Source of the DNA: Cognatundibacterium luofuense | GTDB taxonomy: Bacteria; Pseudomonadota; Gammaproteobacteria; Burkholderiales; Burkholderiaceae_D | Direction of reading: 5' to 3' | NCBI RefSeq assembly: GCF_018139685.1 | Contig: NZ_JAGSPN010000015.1 | Location: 1 to 64,000 of the forward strand | Length of the DNA stretch: 64,000 bases | Position numbers and translations under genes: made by a program | Shown: in pieces, positions 24,943 through 32,865 of the stretch | Numbering within the stretch: position 1 is the first letter of the stretch | How the letters are laid out: each line of letters starts with the position of its first letter | Notes under the pieces: generated by a model | What the model was told of the DNA's origin: nothing | The model's database searches: none | The model's input: the letters and a program-made list of their open reading frames with translations, nothing else

Positions 24943-25130
24943 AAACCATCTCCTATGTGTCAGCGGCCGCGGGGTCTGGTCGCGGCACTGTCAGGTCATG
25001 CTTGTTATGACAAAAAGATGTTGCACAGATAAGTTGCAGACAACGTTAGCACATTTACCCGGAGACGTGAATTCCGCATAATCGCTTTTCCTGCGCCAGA
25101 GCAGGACTTCGGTACTTGCTGATGCGTTTG

Positions 25131-26240
25131 TCAGACAGTTTCGGAGGTGTCGACCGGGTTGCCAGTCTGAATACTGTGGTAGTAAATGTCTTCCAGACCA
25201 CGGAATTTCCACTGGTTTGCCGAGGCGATTTTGTCGGCAGCATCCAGTACTTCACCCCAGACAATGCCGACCAGATGACCGTCTTTAAGTGCGACCAGCG
25301 GCGCAGCATGTTGCCGGATCAGCGCAGCTTTTGCACTGGTGAAATGCAACTGATAGCGCTGATGTGTGAGATTCGGTACAAATTCCGCGCCCCAGCCGGA
25401 TTTGTACCAGGTAATACCATTGTTCAGGATCGGCGGCGTGATTCCCAGATGTAAGCCGTGATGTCCTTCGCTGCGTGCTAACTGCACCATGCGCTGATAA
25501 ATCAGGCAGTTCAGTTCGCTCATCATTTGTTTATCGTGTATGGCTTCGGTACTGATGCCGACTTTGTTGAAGTAGGCGAGAGGATTGCGCGGGGAGAGTT
25601 TCAGATGAAAGCCAGCCAGCGATTTCTGCTCAAGACGCACCGTTTCAAGGACTGCGCCATAGGTATCCGCACAGAAGGCAGCACAGGATTCGACATAAGC
25701 CGCGTAGCCGTGGCGGTGGTGTACAAACGGTTTCAGAATGTCATCGTAAAAGTGCCGGTAATCTTCTTCCGTGGTTTCACGGTGAAACTGATAAGCGCGT
25801 TTTGCTGCATAGCGTAATCCCTGTTTATTACGGGTACGCAAATGCTGATGCCATTGTTCTTCGCTATGGTTAAACCAGATGGTTGCGTCGAGATAATCAG
25901 GTACCAGCAATGTCGATGCCGTCGCAGCAGGGGCAAATGGCGTGTGCGGTAACAACATCAGATCTGCCTGCGATCCGTATTTTTTCAGAATGTCTGCTGA
26001 CTGAGATGGCTGAAAATATCCCAGCACTTCCGAGGTCGTGTGTCCGGCATCAAAGAATGCCTGCTGTAGTAAATTGGACGAACCAAGACTGAGCATGCGT
26101 ATTTCCTGATCGCTGCCTTGCAGAATCCCGGTTGTCATCGTCAGCGGCTGAGCAGACATCCACGAACGTAATTGTCTGATACGCATTTGCAGCGGCCTTA
26201 ATGCCTGCAATAAACGGTTTTTCCAGTCGTGGCGATACAT
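25131..26240 (-). CDS. GNAT-fold (BioF2/FemAB-like) acyltransferase
   Basis: A 369-residue soluble protein whose centre (about 135-290) follows the BioF2/FemAB-like acetyltransferase pattern: WHQHLRTRNKQGLRYAAKRAYQFHRETTEEDYRHFYDDILKPFVHHRHG, then LEQKSLAGFHLKLSPRNPLAYFNKVGIS and ELNCLIYQRMVQLARSEGHHGLHLGITPPILNNGITWYKSGWGAEF. The N-terminal basic region may contact membrane or substrate. Related proteins transfer amino-acyl or acyl groups in envelope or exopolysaccharide pathways, but nothing adjacent supports a specific pathway. It ends 188 bases upstream of the binding-protein gene on the same strand, without a visible terminator. Confidence 0.7.
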   Translation of the reverse strand: MYRHDWKNRLLQALRPLQMRIRQLRSWMSAQPLTMTTGILQGSDQEIRMLSLGSSNLLQQAFFDAGHTTSEVLGYFQPSQSADILKKYGSQADLMLLPHTPFAPAATASTLLVPDYLDATIWFNHSEEQWHQHLRTRNKQGLRYAAKRAYQFHRETTEEDYRHFYDDILKPFVHHRHGYAAYVESCAAFCADTYGAVLETVRLEQKSLAGFHLKLSPRNPLAYFNKVGISTEAIHDKQMMSELNCLIYQRMVQLARSEGHHGLHLGITPPILNNGITWYKSGWGAEFVPNLTHQRYQLHFTSAKAALIRQHAAPLVALKDGHLVGIVWGEVLDAADKIASANQWKFRGLEDIYYHSIQTGNPVDTSETV

Positions 26241-26380
26241 GTGAGTCCTGAACTAAAGCGAACCCGCGCATTATAGGAGCAATGCGTCATGCTGGATGAG
26301 CGGTGGTCACAATTTGTGGATGGGCGACTACAATAGCGTTTTTCCGATTCCGTACGGCGCGCGATGCGTGCAAACACTCT

Positions 26381-26746
26381 ATGAAAAAATTCCTGCTGTT
26401 AAGCCTGCTGGCCTGCGCCCTGAATGCCGCGAATGCTGAAATGACTGCACCGGTAAAAGAGGAAATCCGGAATTTGCTGACCAGACTGGAACAATCCGGA
26501 TGCGAGTTTAACCGCAATGGCAGCTGGTACAGCGGCGCGGAAGCGAAATCGCATTTAATGCGTAAGCTGGATTATGTCGATGGCAAGTTCACAGTCAAAA
26601 ACACGGAGCAGTTCATCGACATGGCTGCCAGCCAGAGCAGTTCTTCCGGTAAGGCGTATCAGGTGCGTTGTCAGGGCGCTGCGCCTGTCAATAGTGCTAT
26701 CTGGCTGAAATCACAGTTACAGCAATTACGTTCCGCCGGCCGCTGA
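26381..26746 (+). CDS. DUF5329 (YfeK-like) exported protein
   Basis: A 121-residue protein with a signal peptide (MKKFLLLSLLACALNAANA) and the DUF5329/YfeK pattern: EIRNLLTRLEQSGCEFNRNGSWYSGAEAKSHLMRKLDYV, then TVKNTEQFIDMAASQSSSSGKAYQVRCQG, with two cysteines that could pair. Periplasmic, function unknown. ATG 26381 gives a signal peptide directly. The longer frame from 26303 does not. The length equals the family norm. Confidence 0.82.
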   Translation: MKKFLLLSLLACALNAANAEMTAPVKEEIRNLLTRLEQSGCEFNRNGSWYSGAEAKSHLMRKLDYVDGKFTVKNTEQFIDMAASQSSSSGKAYQVRCQGAAPVNSAIWLKSQLQQLRSAGR

Positions 26747-26837
26747 ACGAAGCCCGCAAACAGGCTGGAGTCAAACGTATTTCGTCAGTCGTGACGTCTG
26801 GCTGTTGCGACTGGTCTTGCTTGCTGCTCGCCGCGTG

Positions 26838-26972
26838 TCAGCGTTTGCGCTGAGCAGCATATTCCTTCCTCCACTCTTCTTCAGAATAGCTCCTGATATT
26901 TGCCATCAACGCGGCATCTCGCAGCGATGTGGTCTGGGTTTCGCAGACAATTTTATCGGGTAAGGGTCCCAC
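26838..26972 (-). CDS. Possible small protein or coding remnant
   Basis: In the 530-base spacer between the DUF5329 gene and the iron receptor, the minus strand has an open frame (GTG 26972 to TGA 26838, 44 codons). Its product looks protein-like: CETQTTSLRDAALMAN followed by IRSYSEEEWRKEYAAQRKR, with an amphipathic charged C-terminal helix. There is no clear ribosome site before the GTG, so it may be the C-terminal remnant of a decayed gene. No family recognised. The rest of 26747-27275 holds a half-match to the 87-bp repeat (26988-27006) and the Fur box. Confidence 0.3.
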   Translation of the reverse strand: MGPLPDKIVCETQTTSLRDAALMANIRSYSEEEWRKEYAAQRKR

Positions 26973-27221
26973 GGGCAGTTGTTGTTGACTGTGCAGTTAT
27001 CCGCATTCGCAAAAAATAAGATGCTCTGAAGGCCCGTACTTTCTCTGGTCATCCAGCCCGAGGGCTGTTTTTCTTATGCAGAAGTCCGCATTTTGCACAA
27101 AATTGGTGCAATTTTGGCCAGATCATGCGTTGCTTTCCTGTATTTCAGGAAAAGTGATGATCTCCTCTTAACTTCTGTGATTTCAAGTCTTGTCCGGCAT
27201 CAAGTAATTTTCCTTGCCTAG

Positions 27222-27240
27222 CGGAATGCGAATCATTATC
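27222..27240 (+). promoter_or_regulatory. Fur box
   Basis: CGGAATGCGAATCATTATC matches the 19-bp Fur consensus at 14 positions, with a perfect AATCATTATC half, and continues with ATTTT. It lies 36 bases before the TonB receptor start, so iron-replete Fur should repress the operon. Confidence 0.8.
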
Positions 27241-27275
27241 ATTTTAATTCCGATAAATGGTCATTTTTTCTTTTC

Positions 27276-29261
27276 ATGATGAAAACTCTCCGAATTTCAG
27301 TCCGGCCAGGCGCGCTGGCGGTCGCAATGCTTTGTCAGTCAGTAGCGATGGCGCAGGTGCAGAACCCGAATCCAACAGCCGACGAAACACAATCTGCGGC
27401 GCAGACGGTGGTGGTGACAGCAAGCCTGAAGGCGCAATCTCAGGCTGCCGCGCCTGCTTTTATCACCGTACTGAAAGCGGAGGATCTTACCCGCAGCAGT
27501 TATCACAGCCTTGCTGATCTGTTGCGCGAAACAGCGGGTGTCGTCAATCTGACTGATGGCAGTGGACGTGAAGAAATTCAGATTCGCGGTTTGTCCGGAA
27601 AATACACTTTATTGCTGGTGAATGGTCGTCGTGTGTCGTCATCCGGCGCTTTGTGGCGCGGCGGGGACTTTGATCTCAGCGCTTTCCCGCTCAACAGTAT
27701 TCAGCGCGTTGAAGTGGTGCGCGGGCCGATGGCGGCTTTGTATGGTTCCGATGCGATGGGCGGTGTCGTGAATATCATCACCAAAACACCGGGGCCGGAA
27801 TGGCAAAACGCCGTCAGTGCCGAAGTCAGAAAAGTCACGAAAGGCGAGCAGGGTGATTTATGGCGTCTCGGTTTCAGCGGCAGTGGTGCGCTGAATGATA
27901 AGCTCGGTTTAACCGTGATCGCAGAAATGCAGGATCGTCAGCCCTGGTATGTAACCACCGCCACAGACAACAATCGTGCACCGGGACTGGAAGAAAAGCA
28001 GGCGCTGAATTTACACAGCTTACTGCGCTGGACACTGACTGAGTCGCAAAGTCTGGAATTCACTGCTTCTCACAACCGTGATAAGCGTCCTTACGGTTTA
28101 TATGATGTGAGTTTTTATCCTGCCTACAATTTCACATCGCGCGATTACCGCGAACAGAAAATTTCCCGAAATACAGCAGGCGTCACGCATCTGGCCGACT
28201 GGGGCTGGCTGAACACCAGTGCCAGTATCAGTCGCGAAGAAGCGAGTGTGGATGACTACAACAGCCGCTATAACAAACCACAGCAGCGAACAGAAAAAGA
28301 AATGAACACGCTTGTGAATCTGCTCGCCAACAGTCGCTGGCAACAGCATGAGTTCAGCGCCGGTGCGGACTGGCGTGAGCAGGTGATTAAAGATCCGGCG
28401 ACCTATCTGCAAACCGGTAAGGTATCAACCCGTAACAGTGCAGTGTTTTTGCAGGATGAAGTGCAAATCGCGCAGGGCTGGCGACTCAGTCTGGCCGGAC
28501 GCTATGACCATGCCAGCACTTTCGGAAATCATTTTTCGCCGAAACTGTATCTGGTTGCAAAACCGGTAAGTGGTCTGACGATCAAAGGCGGCATCAGTGA
28601 AGCCTTCAAAGCGCCTGACCCGTATCAACTGAGTCCCGAGTACAGTGTGGTCAGTTGCGGAGGTCGCTGCATGCTGACCGGTAATCCGCTGCTGAAACCC
28701 GAAACCAGCCGTAACAGTGAACTGGGCTTTGTGCTGAATGGTCAGCATTGGGAATTGTCTGCCGTTGTATTTCAGAACCGGATTCAGGACATGATTATTG
28801 CGTATTACGATGCCGCTGCTGCCAAACGCCGCTGGGTGAACATCGAGCAAGCCAAAACACGCGGTCTGGAGCTGGAAGGCAAATGGCGCTTAGCGCCGGC
28901 ACTGGAAGTACGCGGCAATTACACCCGTCTGATCGCAGACGGAACCGATTATTCCGGCAAAACCACTACGCTGGAAGGACGACCTGACCATATGCTGCAT
29001 CTGAATCTGCTGTGGCAAATCAATGCGCCGCTGAGTGCCAGCGTCGCTGCTCACTACACTGGTCGTCAGGTCTATGAGTCGCAGCAACTCGGCGGCTATA
29101 CACGCTTCGATACCGGTCTGCAGTATCGTTACAGTAAAGCATTGCAGTTCCGTGGCGGCATCAGAAATATTGGCAATATCCGTCCGGATGAAAAGAATTC
29201 CGCTTATCCCGGTACTGAACTGGCACACAGTGTGTATGCCGGTATGAACTGGCAATTCTGA
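27276..29261 (+). CDS. TonB-dependent ferric-siderophore receptor
   Basis: A 661-residue receptor of the FepA/CirA/BfeA style: signal peptide ending near VAMAQ, TonB-box-like QTVVVTAS, plug with SLADLLRETAGVVNLTDGSGREEIQIRGLSGKYTLLLVNGRRVSS, IQRVEVVRGPMAALYGSDAMGGVVNIITKTP, and a barrel ending YAGMNWQF. A loop cysteine pair (VVSCGGRCML) is typical of catecholate receptors. The Fur box upstream and the PepSY reductase-type gene downstream support a ferric-siderophore substrate, perhaps a catecholate. Start 27276 or 27279 (tandem ATG). A terminator follows, but the next gene starts at its end, so partial read-through may feed the rest of the iron cluster. Confidence 0.9.
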   Translation: MMKTLRISVRPGALAVAMLCQSVAMAQVQNPNPTADETQSAAQTVVVTASLKAQSQAAAPAFITVLKAEDLTRSSYHSLADLLRETAGVVNLTDGSGREEIQIRGLSGKYTLLLVNGRRVSSSGALWRGGDFDLSAFPLNSIQRVEVVRGPMAALYGSDAMGGVVNIITKTPGPEWQNAVSAEVRKVTKGEQGDLWRLGFSGSGALNDKLGLTVIAEMQDRQPWYVTTATDNNRAPGLEEKQALNLHSLLRWTLTESQSLEFTASHNRDKRPYGLYDVSFYPAYNFTSRDYREQKISRNTAGVTHLADWGWLNTSASISREEASVDDYNSRYNKPQQRTEKEMNTLVNLLANSRWQQHEFSAGADWREQVIKDPATYLQTGKVSTRNSAVFLQDEVQIAQGWRLSLAGRYDHASTFGNHFSPKLYLVAKPVSGLTIKGGISEAFKAPDPYQLSPEYSVVSCGGRCMLTGNPLLKPETSRNSELGFVLNGQHWELSAVVFQNRIQDMIIAYYDAAAAKRRWVNIEQAKTRGLELEGKWRLAPALEVRGNYTRLIADGTDYSGKTTTLEGRPDHMLHLNLLWQINAPLSASVAAHYTGRQVYESQQLGGYTRFDTGLQYRYSKALQFRGGIRNIGNIRPDEKNSAYPGTELAHSVYAGMNWQF

Positions 29262-29328
29262 GCATTACTGAAGCAATGCGCTGAAGCCTTGTGCTTTCCG
29301 CTGTTCTGATCTTCCTTTTTTAAAGGTA

Positions 29329-29360
29329 CGGCATTCTCAGCGCAGAATGCCGTTTTTCTT
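29329..29360 (+). terminator. Terminator or attenuator between receptor and iron-uptake membrane genes
   Basis: Arms CGGCATTCT and AGAATGCCG (9 bp, 6-base loop) followed by TTTTTCTT. It sits directly before the start of the next gene, so it may set a lower level for the downstream genes. Confidence 0.8.
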
Positions 29361-29630
29361 ATGAAGTATATGCAAATACTTTTTCTGATTCTGACGGTCG
29401 CCGGCTGTTGCGTGCTGTACTTGTCACACCGGCAGCAATGTTTGCTGCCAACCGCTTTATCTTCAGTGACTGGCTGGACTGTTTATCTCATATTGCAACT
29501 GACCGCGAGCCTGATTGCGTTGCGTGTATGGGATGTGCTGACGATGGTATTCGCGTGGCTGCTGATCAGCATGTGCAGTTTTTCGCTGTTGCCATTCTTG
29601 CGCTTACTGCGAGCGGAGTCACCGAAATGA
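29361..29630 (+). CDS. Small membrane protein of iron-uptake cluster (DUF3325-like)
   Basis: An 89-residue protein of three hydrophobic helices (about 4-21, 31-50 and 57-78), with a small polar tail. Genes of this size and type (DUF3325/DUF3649-like) commonly lie between a TonB receptor and a PepSY-associated membrane protein in iron-uptake clusters, and this one does. Its stop overlaps the next start as ATGA, so translation is coupled. No catalytic residues can be read. The family assignment rests on context plus topology. Confidence 0.6.
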   Translation: MKYMQILFLILTVAGCCVLYLSHRQQCLLPTALSSVTGWTVYLILQLTASLIALRVWDVLTMVFAWLLISMCSFSLLPFLRLLRAESPK

Positions 29631-29953
29631 TCAACATGACTTCCGTTTCACCGCGAAACACCGGTAAATCGCATAAAACCTTTAAAGCCCACTGGTTTCT
29701 GAAAACCAGCGCCGGACTAATCGCCGGTTTCTGGCTGGCATTGGGTGTGACAGGCTGTTTTGCCTGGGGCGGCCCCGGTCATATTGATACACCGGACCGC
29801 GTGCAATTCTTAATGTGGATGATCACACCGGTATGGCTGGTGATCATGGCAACGGTATATTTCTTCCGTTCGGGCTGGCATGCCTGGGGCGTATTGCTGG
29901 CGCTGAATCTGGTCGCATGGGGCGGCTTGCATTTGTTACGCGGAGGCATCTGA
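29627..29953 (+). CDS. Small iron-uptake cluster membrane protein
   Basis: A 108-residue protein starting at ATG 29627, inside an ATGA overlap with the gene before. After a polar N-terminus (residues 1-22) it has three hydrophobic helices: SAGLIAGFWLALGVTGCFAWG, VQFLMWMITPVWLVIMATVYFF and WGVLLALNLVAWGGLHLL. The WLVIMATVYFFRSGWHAW segment is typical of small proteins annotated as iron-uptake or iron-transporter accessories. Its stop overlaps the next start as TGATG. A longer in-frame reading from 29408 runs through the preceding gene and is not real. Confidence 0.65.
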   Translation: MINMTSVSPRNTGKSHKTFKAHWFLKTSAGLIAGFWLALGVTGCFAWGGPGHIDTPDRVQFLMWMITPVWLVIMATVYFFRSGWHAWGVLLALNLVAWGGLHLLRGGI

Positions 29954-31557
29954 TGAAGATTCGCAGCGATATCCTGAAAACCTACCTTAGTATTCATACC
30001 TGGACAGGCATTCTGGCGGGATTATTATTATTTATCGGTTTTTTCGCCGGTGCACTGACAGTCTTCAAAGAACCATTGCAGCAATGGAGCACGCCACCCT
30101 CAGAACACATGACATTTATTCCGCCTGAGCAGGCGGACAGCTTGCTGAATCAGGTATTAAGTCGCTATCCGGAGGCAGCACCAAATTTGTTGTTAACACT
30201 GGATGCCGGTTCCGGATCATCCGCACCTGTCAGCTGGTCCGGACATGCGCCGACGCATGAAGTCGATGTTAATGCCCGCTACCACTACGCAAGTCTGGAT
30301 ACGAATGGTGATTTGCTTGTCCGCGAACAAGCGCCGGGCTTACTGGCAGAGCTTATCGATTTATTACACCGGACTGGCGGCATACCCGGAGAAATTGCTG
30401 ACGAATACGCCGGTGCTTACATCATGGGTATCGCCGGAGGCATGTATTTTCTGGCACTGGTATCCGGACTGATTGTTTTTCTGCCGGTACTTGTCAAAGA
30501 TTTATTTGCTCTGCGTCCCGGGAAAAATCTTAAGCGTTTCTGGCAGGATGCACATAATTTACTGGGTGTATTCAGTTTGCCATTTCATCTGATTATCAGT
30601 CTGACGGTGGTGGTATTCGCATTCCACGACTTGTTTTACGGCAGTCTCGGTAAATTTATTTATGGAGAACACAAGATGTTCACACCGCCGCCAAAAGTAA
30701 AACATCAGACGATAAACCTGCAGCCGGTGACGCATTTGATTGCGAAAGCAAAATCCGTTGCGCCCGAATTCCGTGTGACTGAACTGCGCTATATGCGTTT
30801 AGGAAAACCGGGAGCAGTGGTACGGCTGGCGATGGAAAATCCTGCTTATGTTGTGCGCGGTGCTCACGCGGCTTATTTGGTACTGAATCCTTATACTGGT
30901 GAGGTAGTGAATGAACGAATGTTGCCGGGGCGCGGCAATGTTTGGAACAGCATGGTGGATCCGCTGTTTTCTGTGCATTTTGCCAGTTATGGCGGCACGC
31001 TGATGCGCTGGGTTTATCTGCTGGCGGGGATCAGTGGTGCGATATTGTTTTATACCGGAAATCTTCTCTGGATAGAAAAGCGACGCAAACAGGCAAACCC
31101 ACGTCAGGCAGAACCGGTCACTGTTGCTCAAAGACGCTCCGTACGCATCATGGGTGGATTGACGGTAGGCATTGCTCTTGGCAGCGTTGCCGGAGTCGGT
31201 GTGTGCATGCTGGCGTCGAAATGGCTGCTGGCAATGAACGCAGAGCGTAATGCCTGGTATTTTCCGGTGTATTACATCAGTTTTTCTGCCTGTGTACTGA
31301 CAGCATTACGTCTTGGTGCATCGCGTGCAGCTTATTGGCTCACTGCTGCCTGCGCAGTCATTGCTGCAGCAATTCCGCTGACTAGTCTTACGGGCTATCT
31401 GTTTCCTCAAAGTGGTCTATGGGTATATGCAGAGCTCAGTATCGTATCTGTTGATGTGACAGCTGCGATCACTGCGACAGGGTTTTGCTGGATCGCCATG
31501 AAAACCCGCCAGCGTGCTCAGTATGGTCAGATGTGCAGCGTGTGGTCTGCGATGTAA
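29953..31557 (+). CDS. PepSY-associated membrane protein, probable ferric-siderophore reductase
   Basis: A 534-residue membrane protein of the PepSY_TM (PiuB/FsrB-like) family. The first helix is preceded by the family's LKTYLSIHTWTGILAGLLLFIGFFAGALTVF, with a conserved His that may bind haem. It is followed by a periplasmic PepSY-like domain, the helix AGGMYFLALVSGLIVFLPVL, FWQDAHNLLGVFSLPFHLIISLTVVVFAFHD (more conserved His), and further helices towards the C-terminus. Members reduce ferric-siderophores in the periplasm or inner membrane to release Fe(II). The start ATG overlaps the previous stop. It ends the Fur-controlled cluster. The last about 140 residues add extra helices. Confidence 0.85.
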   Translation: MKIRSDILKTYLSIHTWTGILAGLLLFIGFFAGALTVFKEPLQQWSTPPSEHMTFIPPEQADSLLNQVLSRYPEAAPNLLLTLDAGSGSSAPVSWSGHAPTHEVDVNARYHYASLDTNGDLLVREQAPGLLAELIDLLHRTGGIPGEIADEYAGAYIMGIAGGMYFLALVSGLIVFLPVLVKDLFALRPGKNLKRFWQDAHNLLGVFSLPFHLIISLTVVVFAFHDLFYGSLGKFIYGEHKMFTPPPKVKHQTINLQPVTHLIAKAKSVAPEFRVTELRYMRLGKPGAVVRLAMENPAYVVRGAHAAYLVLNPYTGEVVNERMLPGRGNVWNSMVDPLFSVHFASYGGTLMRWVYLLAGISGAILFYTGNLLWIEKRRKQANPRQAEPVTVAQRRSVRIMGGLTVGIALGSVAGVGVCMLASKWLLAMNAERNAWYFPVYYISFSACVLTALRLGASRAAYWLTAACAVIAAAIPLTSLTGYLFPQSGLWVYAELSIVSVDVTAAITATGFCWIAMKTRQRAQYGQMCSVWSAM

Positions 31558-31587
31558 TTTGTCTAAGCAGGAATCATTTTCTGAACC

Positions 31588-31619
31588 GGAGCGGCCTTTT
31601 CGCCGCTCCTTTTATTTTA
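31588..31619 (+). terminator. Terminator of the iron-uptake operon
   Basis: Arms GGAGCGGC and GCCGCTCC with a six-base loop, followed by TTTTATTTTAT. Confidence 0.85.
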
Positions 31620-32275
31620 TGTATTGCGAATCTGTATATGTATTGGCTTGTGCATCTTTCGATTTGGTTTTTTCCACATACCGGTGCATAGATGTGTCAC
31701 ACGGTAACGAATACTGCCGCTTTGTTCGTAGCATCGAAGATTATATTTTTTACCTAAACATCGTCTGAGTAAGGACTTTTCTGATCAGAAGTACAAAAAG
31801 TTTTTTGTAAAAATAGTTATTCAGGTATTAGCTGAGCTTTGTTTGAGCCAAAGTTATAAGATTGTACGCACTTGAAAACTGAAACATTTTTCTTATAAAA
31901 TCTGGCTCCGTCTGGCGAGAAGGCTTTTATTTAAAGCATCTGACAACATTTCACTCTGTTAATTGATTTGCTTTCTAAGTATTTTTAGTATGTATCTTGC
32001 AATTAGTTGCTAGTTGTAAAAAAAGGATTAAAAGCTACAATTAATTTGATTTACAAACGTTTTATTGTTTTAGTTATCATTAAATTGCGTAATTAACAGA
32101 GATTTTTACCAAAATGTTACATGATTTCACAATCTAAACCGGGTTTTGTGCCAGAATAAGCATGTGTAACTGGACATCATCCGGATAAATAAGATTTTTA
32201 TTCGCTGATGTATAACAGATAATATTTTGAGAATCCGCACTGTCAGTGCCGGAATTCAGGAGAAGAGAGGTCATC
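31620..32275. other. 650-bp AT-rich gene-free region upstream of the two-HTH regulator
   Basis: No frame here looks coding. The stretch 31750-32130 is far more AT-rich than the rest of the window, with runs such as AAAAAAAGGATTAAAAG and many TTAATT/ATTAA steps. It ends in a normal ribosome site (GAGAGG) before ATG 32276. It may be a long regulatory region bound by H-NS-like proteins, or a remnant of acquired DNA. Confidence 0.6.
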
Positions 32276-32788
32276 ATGGCTGTTAAATTTACTGAAGAAG
32301 AAATCAATCAATATGTTGGCGAGCAACTGCGCCAGTTCCGTAAAGAAAAAAGTCTGAGTCAGATTGAAATTGCCGAAATGCTGGGCATTCGTCAGGCATA
32401 CTGCAGCAGCTATGAAATCGGTAACCGTGCTATTGGTATCGGTACACTGGTTCGTCTGGCAGATTTTTACGGTAAAGAACTGACCGATTTCCTGCCTAAA
32501 ACCCGTCGCGACGTAGCAAAAATGCAAGCGCAGCGTCCGCAACAACCAGAGCGTGACATTCTGACCGATCTGGAAAAAGTCGGTAAATTCTTTGATGCGC
32601 TGGCGAAAAAACTGGATTGTCATCGCGATGCAGAACTGGCAGAAGCTATTGGTATCCATGCATCTGAATTGTCTATCCTGCGTCGCGGCTACCGTGTACC
32701 GGGTCAGAAATTGCTGGAACGCCTGAGCGCGGTTTCCGGTAAATCGATGAAAGTGACAACTTCTACTTTCGAACGCGTTTCTGAATAA
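32276..32788 (+). CDS. XRE-family regulator with probable second HTH
   Basis: A 170-residue protein. Residues 1-75 form an XRE/Cro helix-turn-helix (QLRQFRKEKSLSQIEIAEMLGIRQAYCSSYEIGNRAIGIGTLVRLADFYGKEL). After a linker (RRDVAKMQAQRPQQPERD), residues 100-165 contain a second helical pattern resembling another HTH: DALAKKLDCHRDAELAEAIGIHASELSILRRGYRVPGQKLLERLSAVSG. The start is ATG 32276 with GAGAGG upstream. The gene stands alone behind 650 bases of AT-rich DNA and has a strong terminator. Targets unknown. A second DNA-binding or dimerisation domain is inferred. Confidence 0.8.
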   Translation: MAVKFTEEEINQYVGEQLRQFRKEKSLSQIEIAEMLGIRQAYCSSYEIGNRAIGIGTLVRLADFYGKELTDFLPKTRRDVAKMQAQRPQQPERDILTDLEKVGKFFDALAKKLDCHRDAELAEAIGIHASELSILRRGYRVPGQKLLERLSAVSGKSMKVTTSTFERVSE

Positions 32789-32808
32789 GCGGTTTCGCAT
32801 TCAGTCAG

Positions 32809-32842
32809 CAAAAAGCCCGGTTTTTCCGGGCTTTTTGTTTTT
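32809..32842. terminator. Bidirectional terminator
   Basis: AAAAAGCCCGG-TTTTT-CCGGGCTTTTT followed by GTTTTT. It serves the regulator on the plus strand, and its A-run supplies a U-tract for the convergent 32866-34191 gene. Confidence 0.9.
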
Positions 32843-32865
32843 CTCAGATGATGACACGCGAATCA

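Noticed and set aside
32243-32800. 185-codon minus-strand frame opposite the two-HTH regulator
   Set aside because: Phe/Cys/Thr-rich antisense translation of a gene with a clear HTH domain, ribosome site and terminator.
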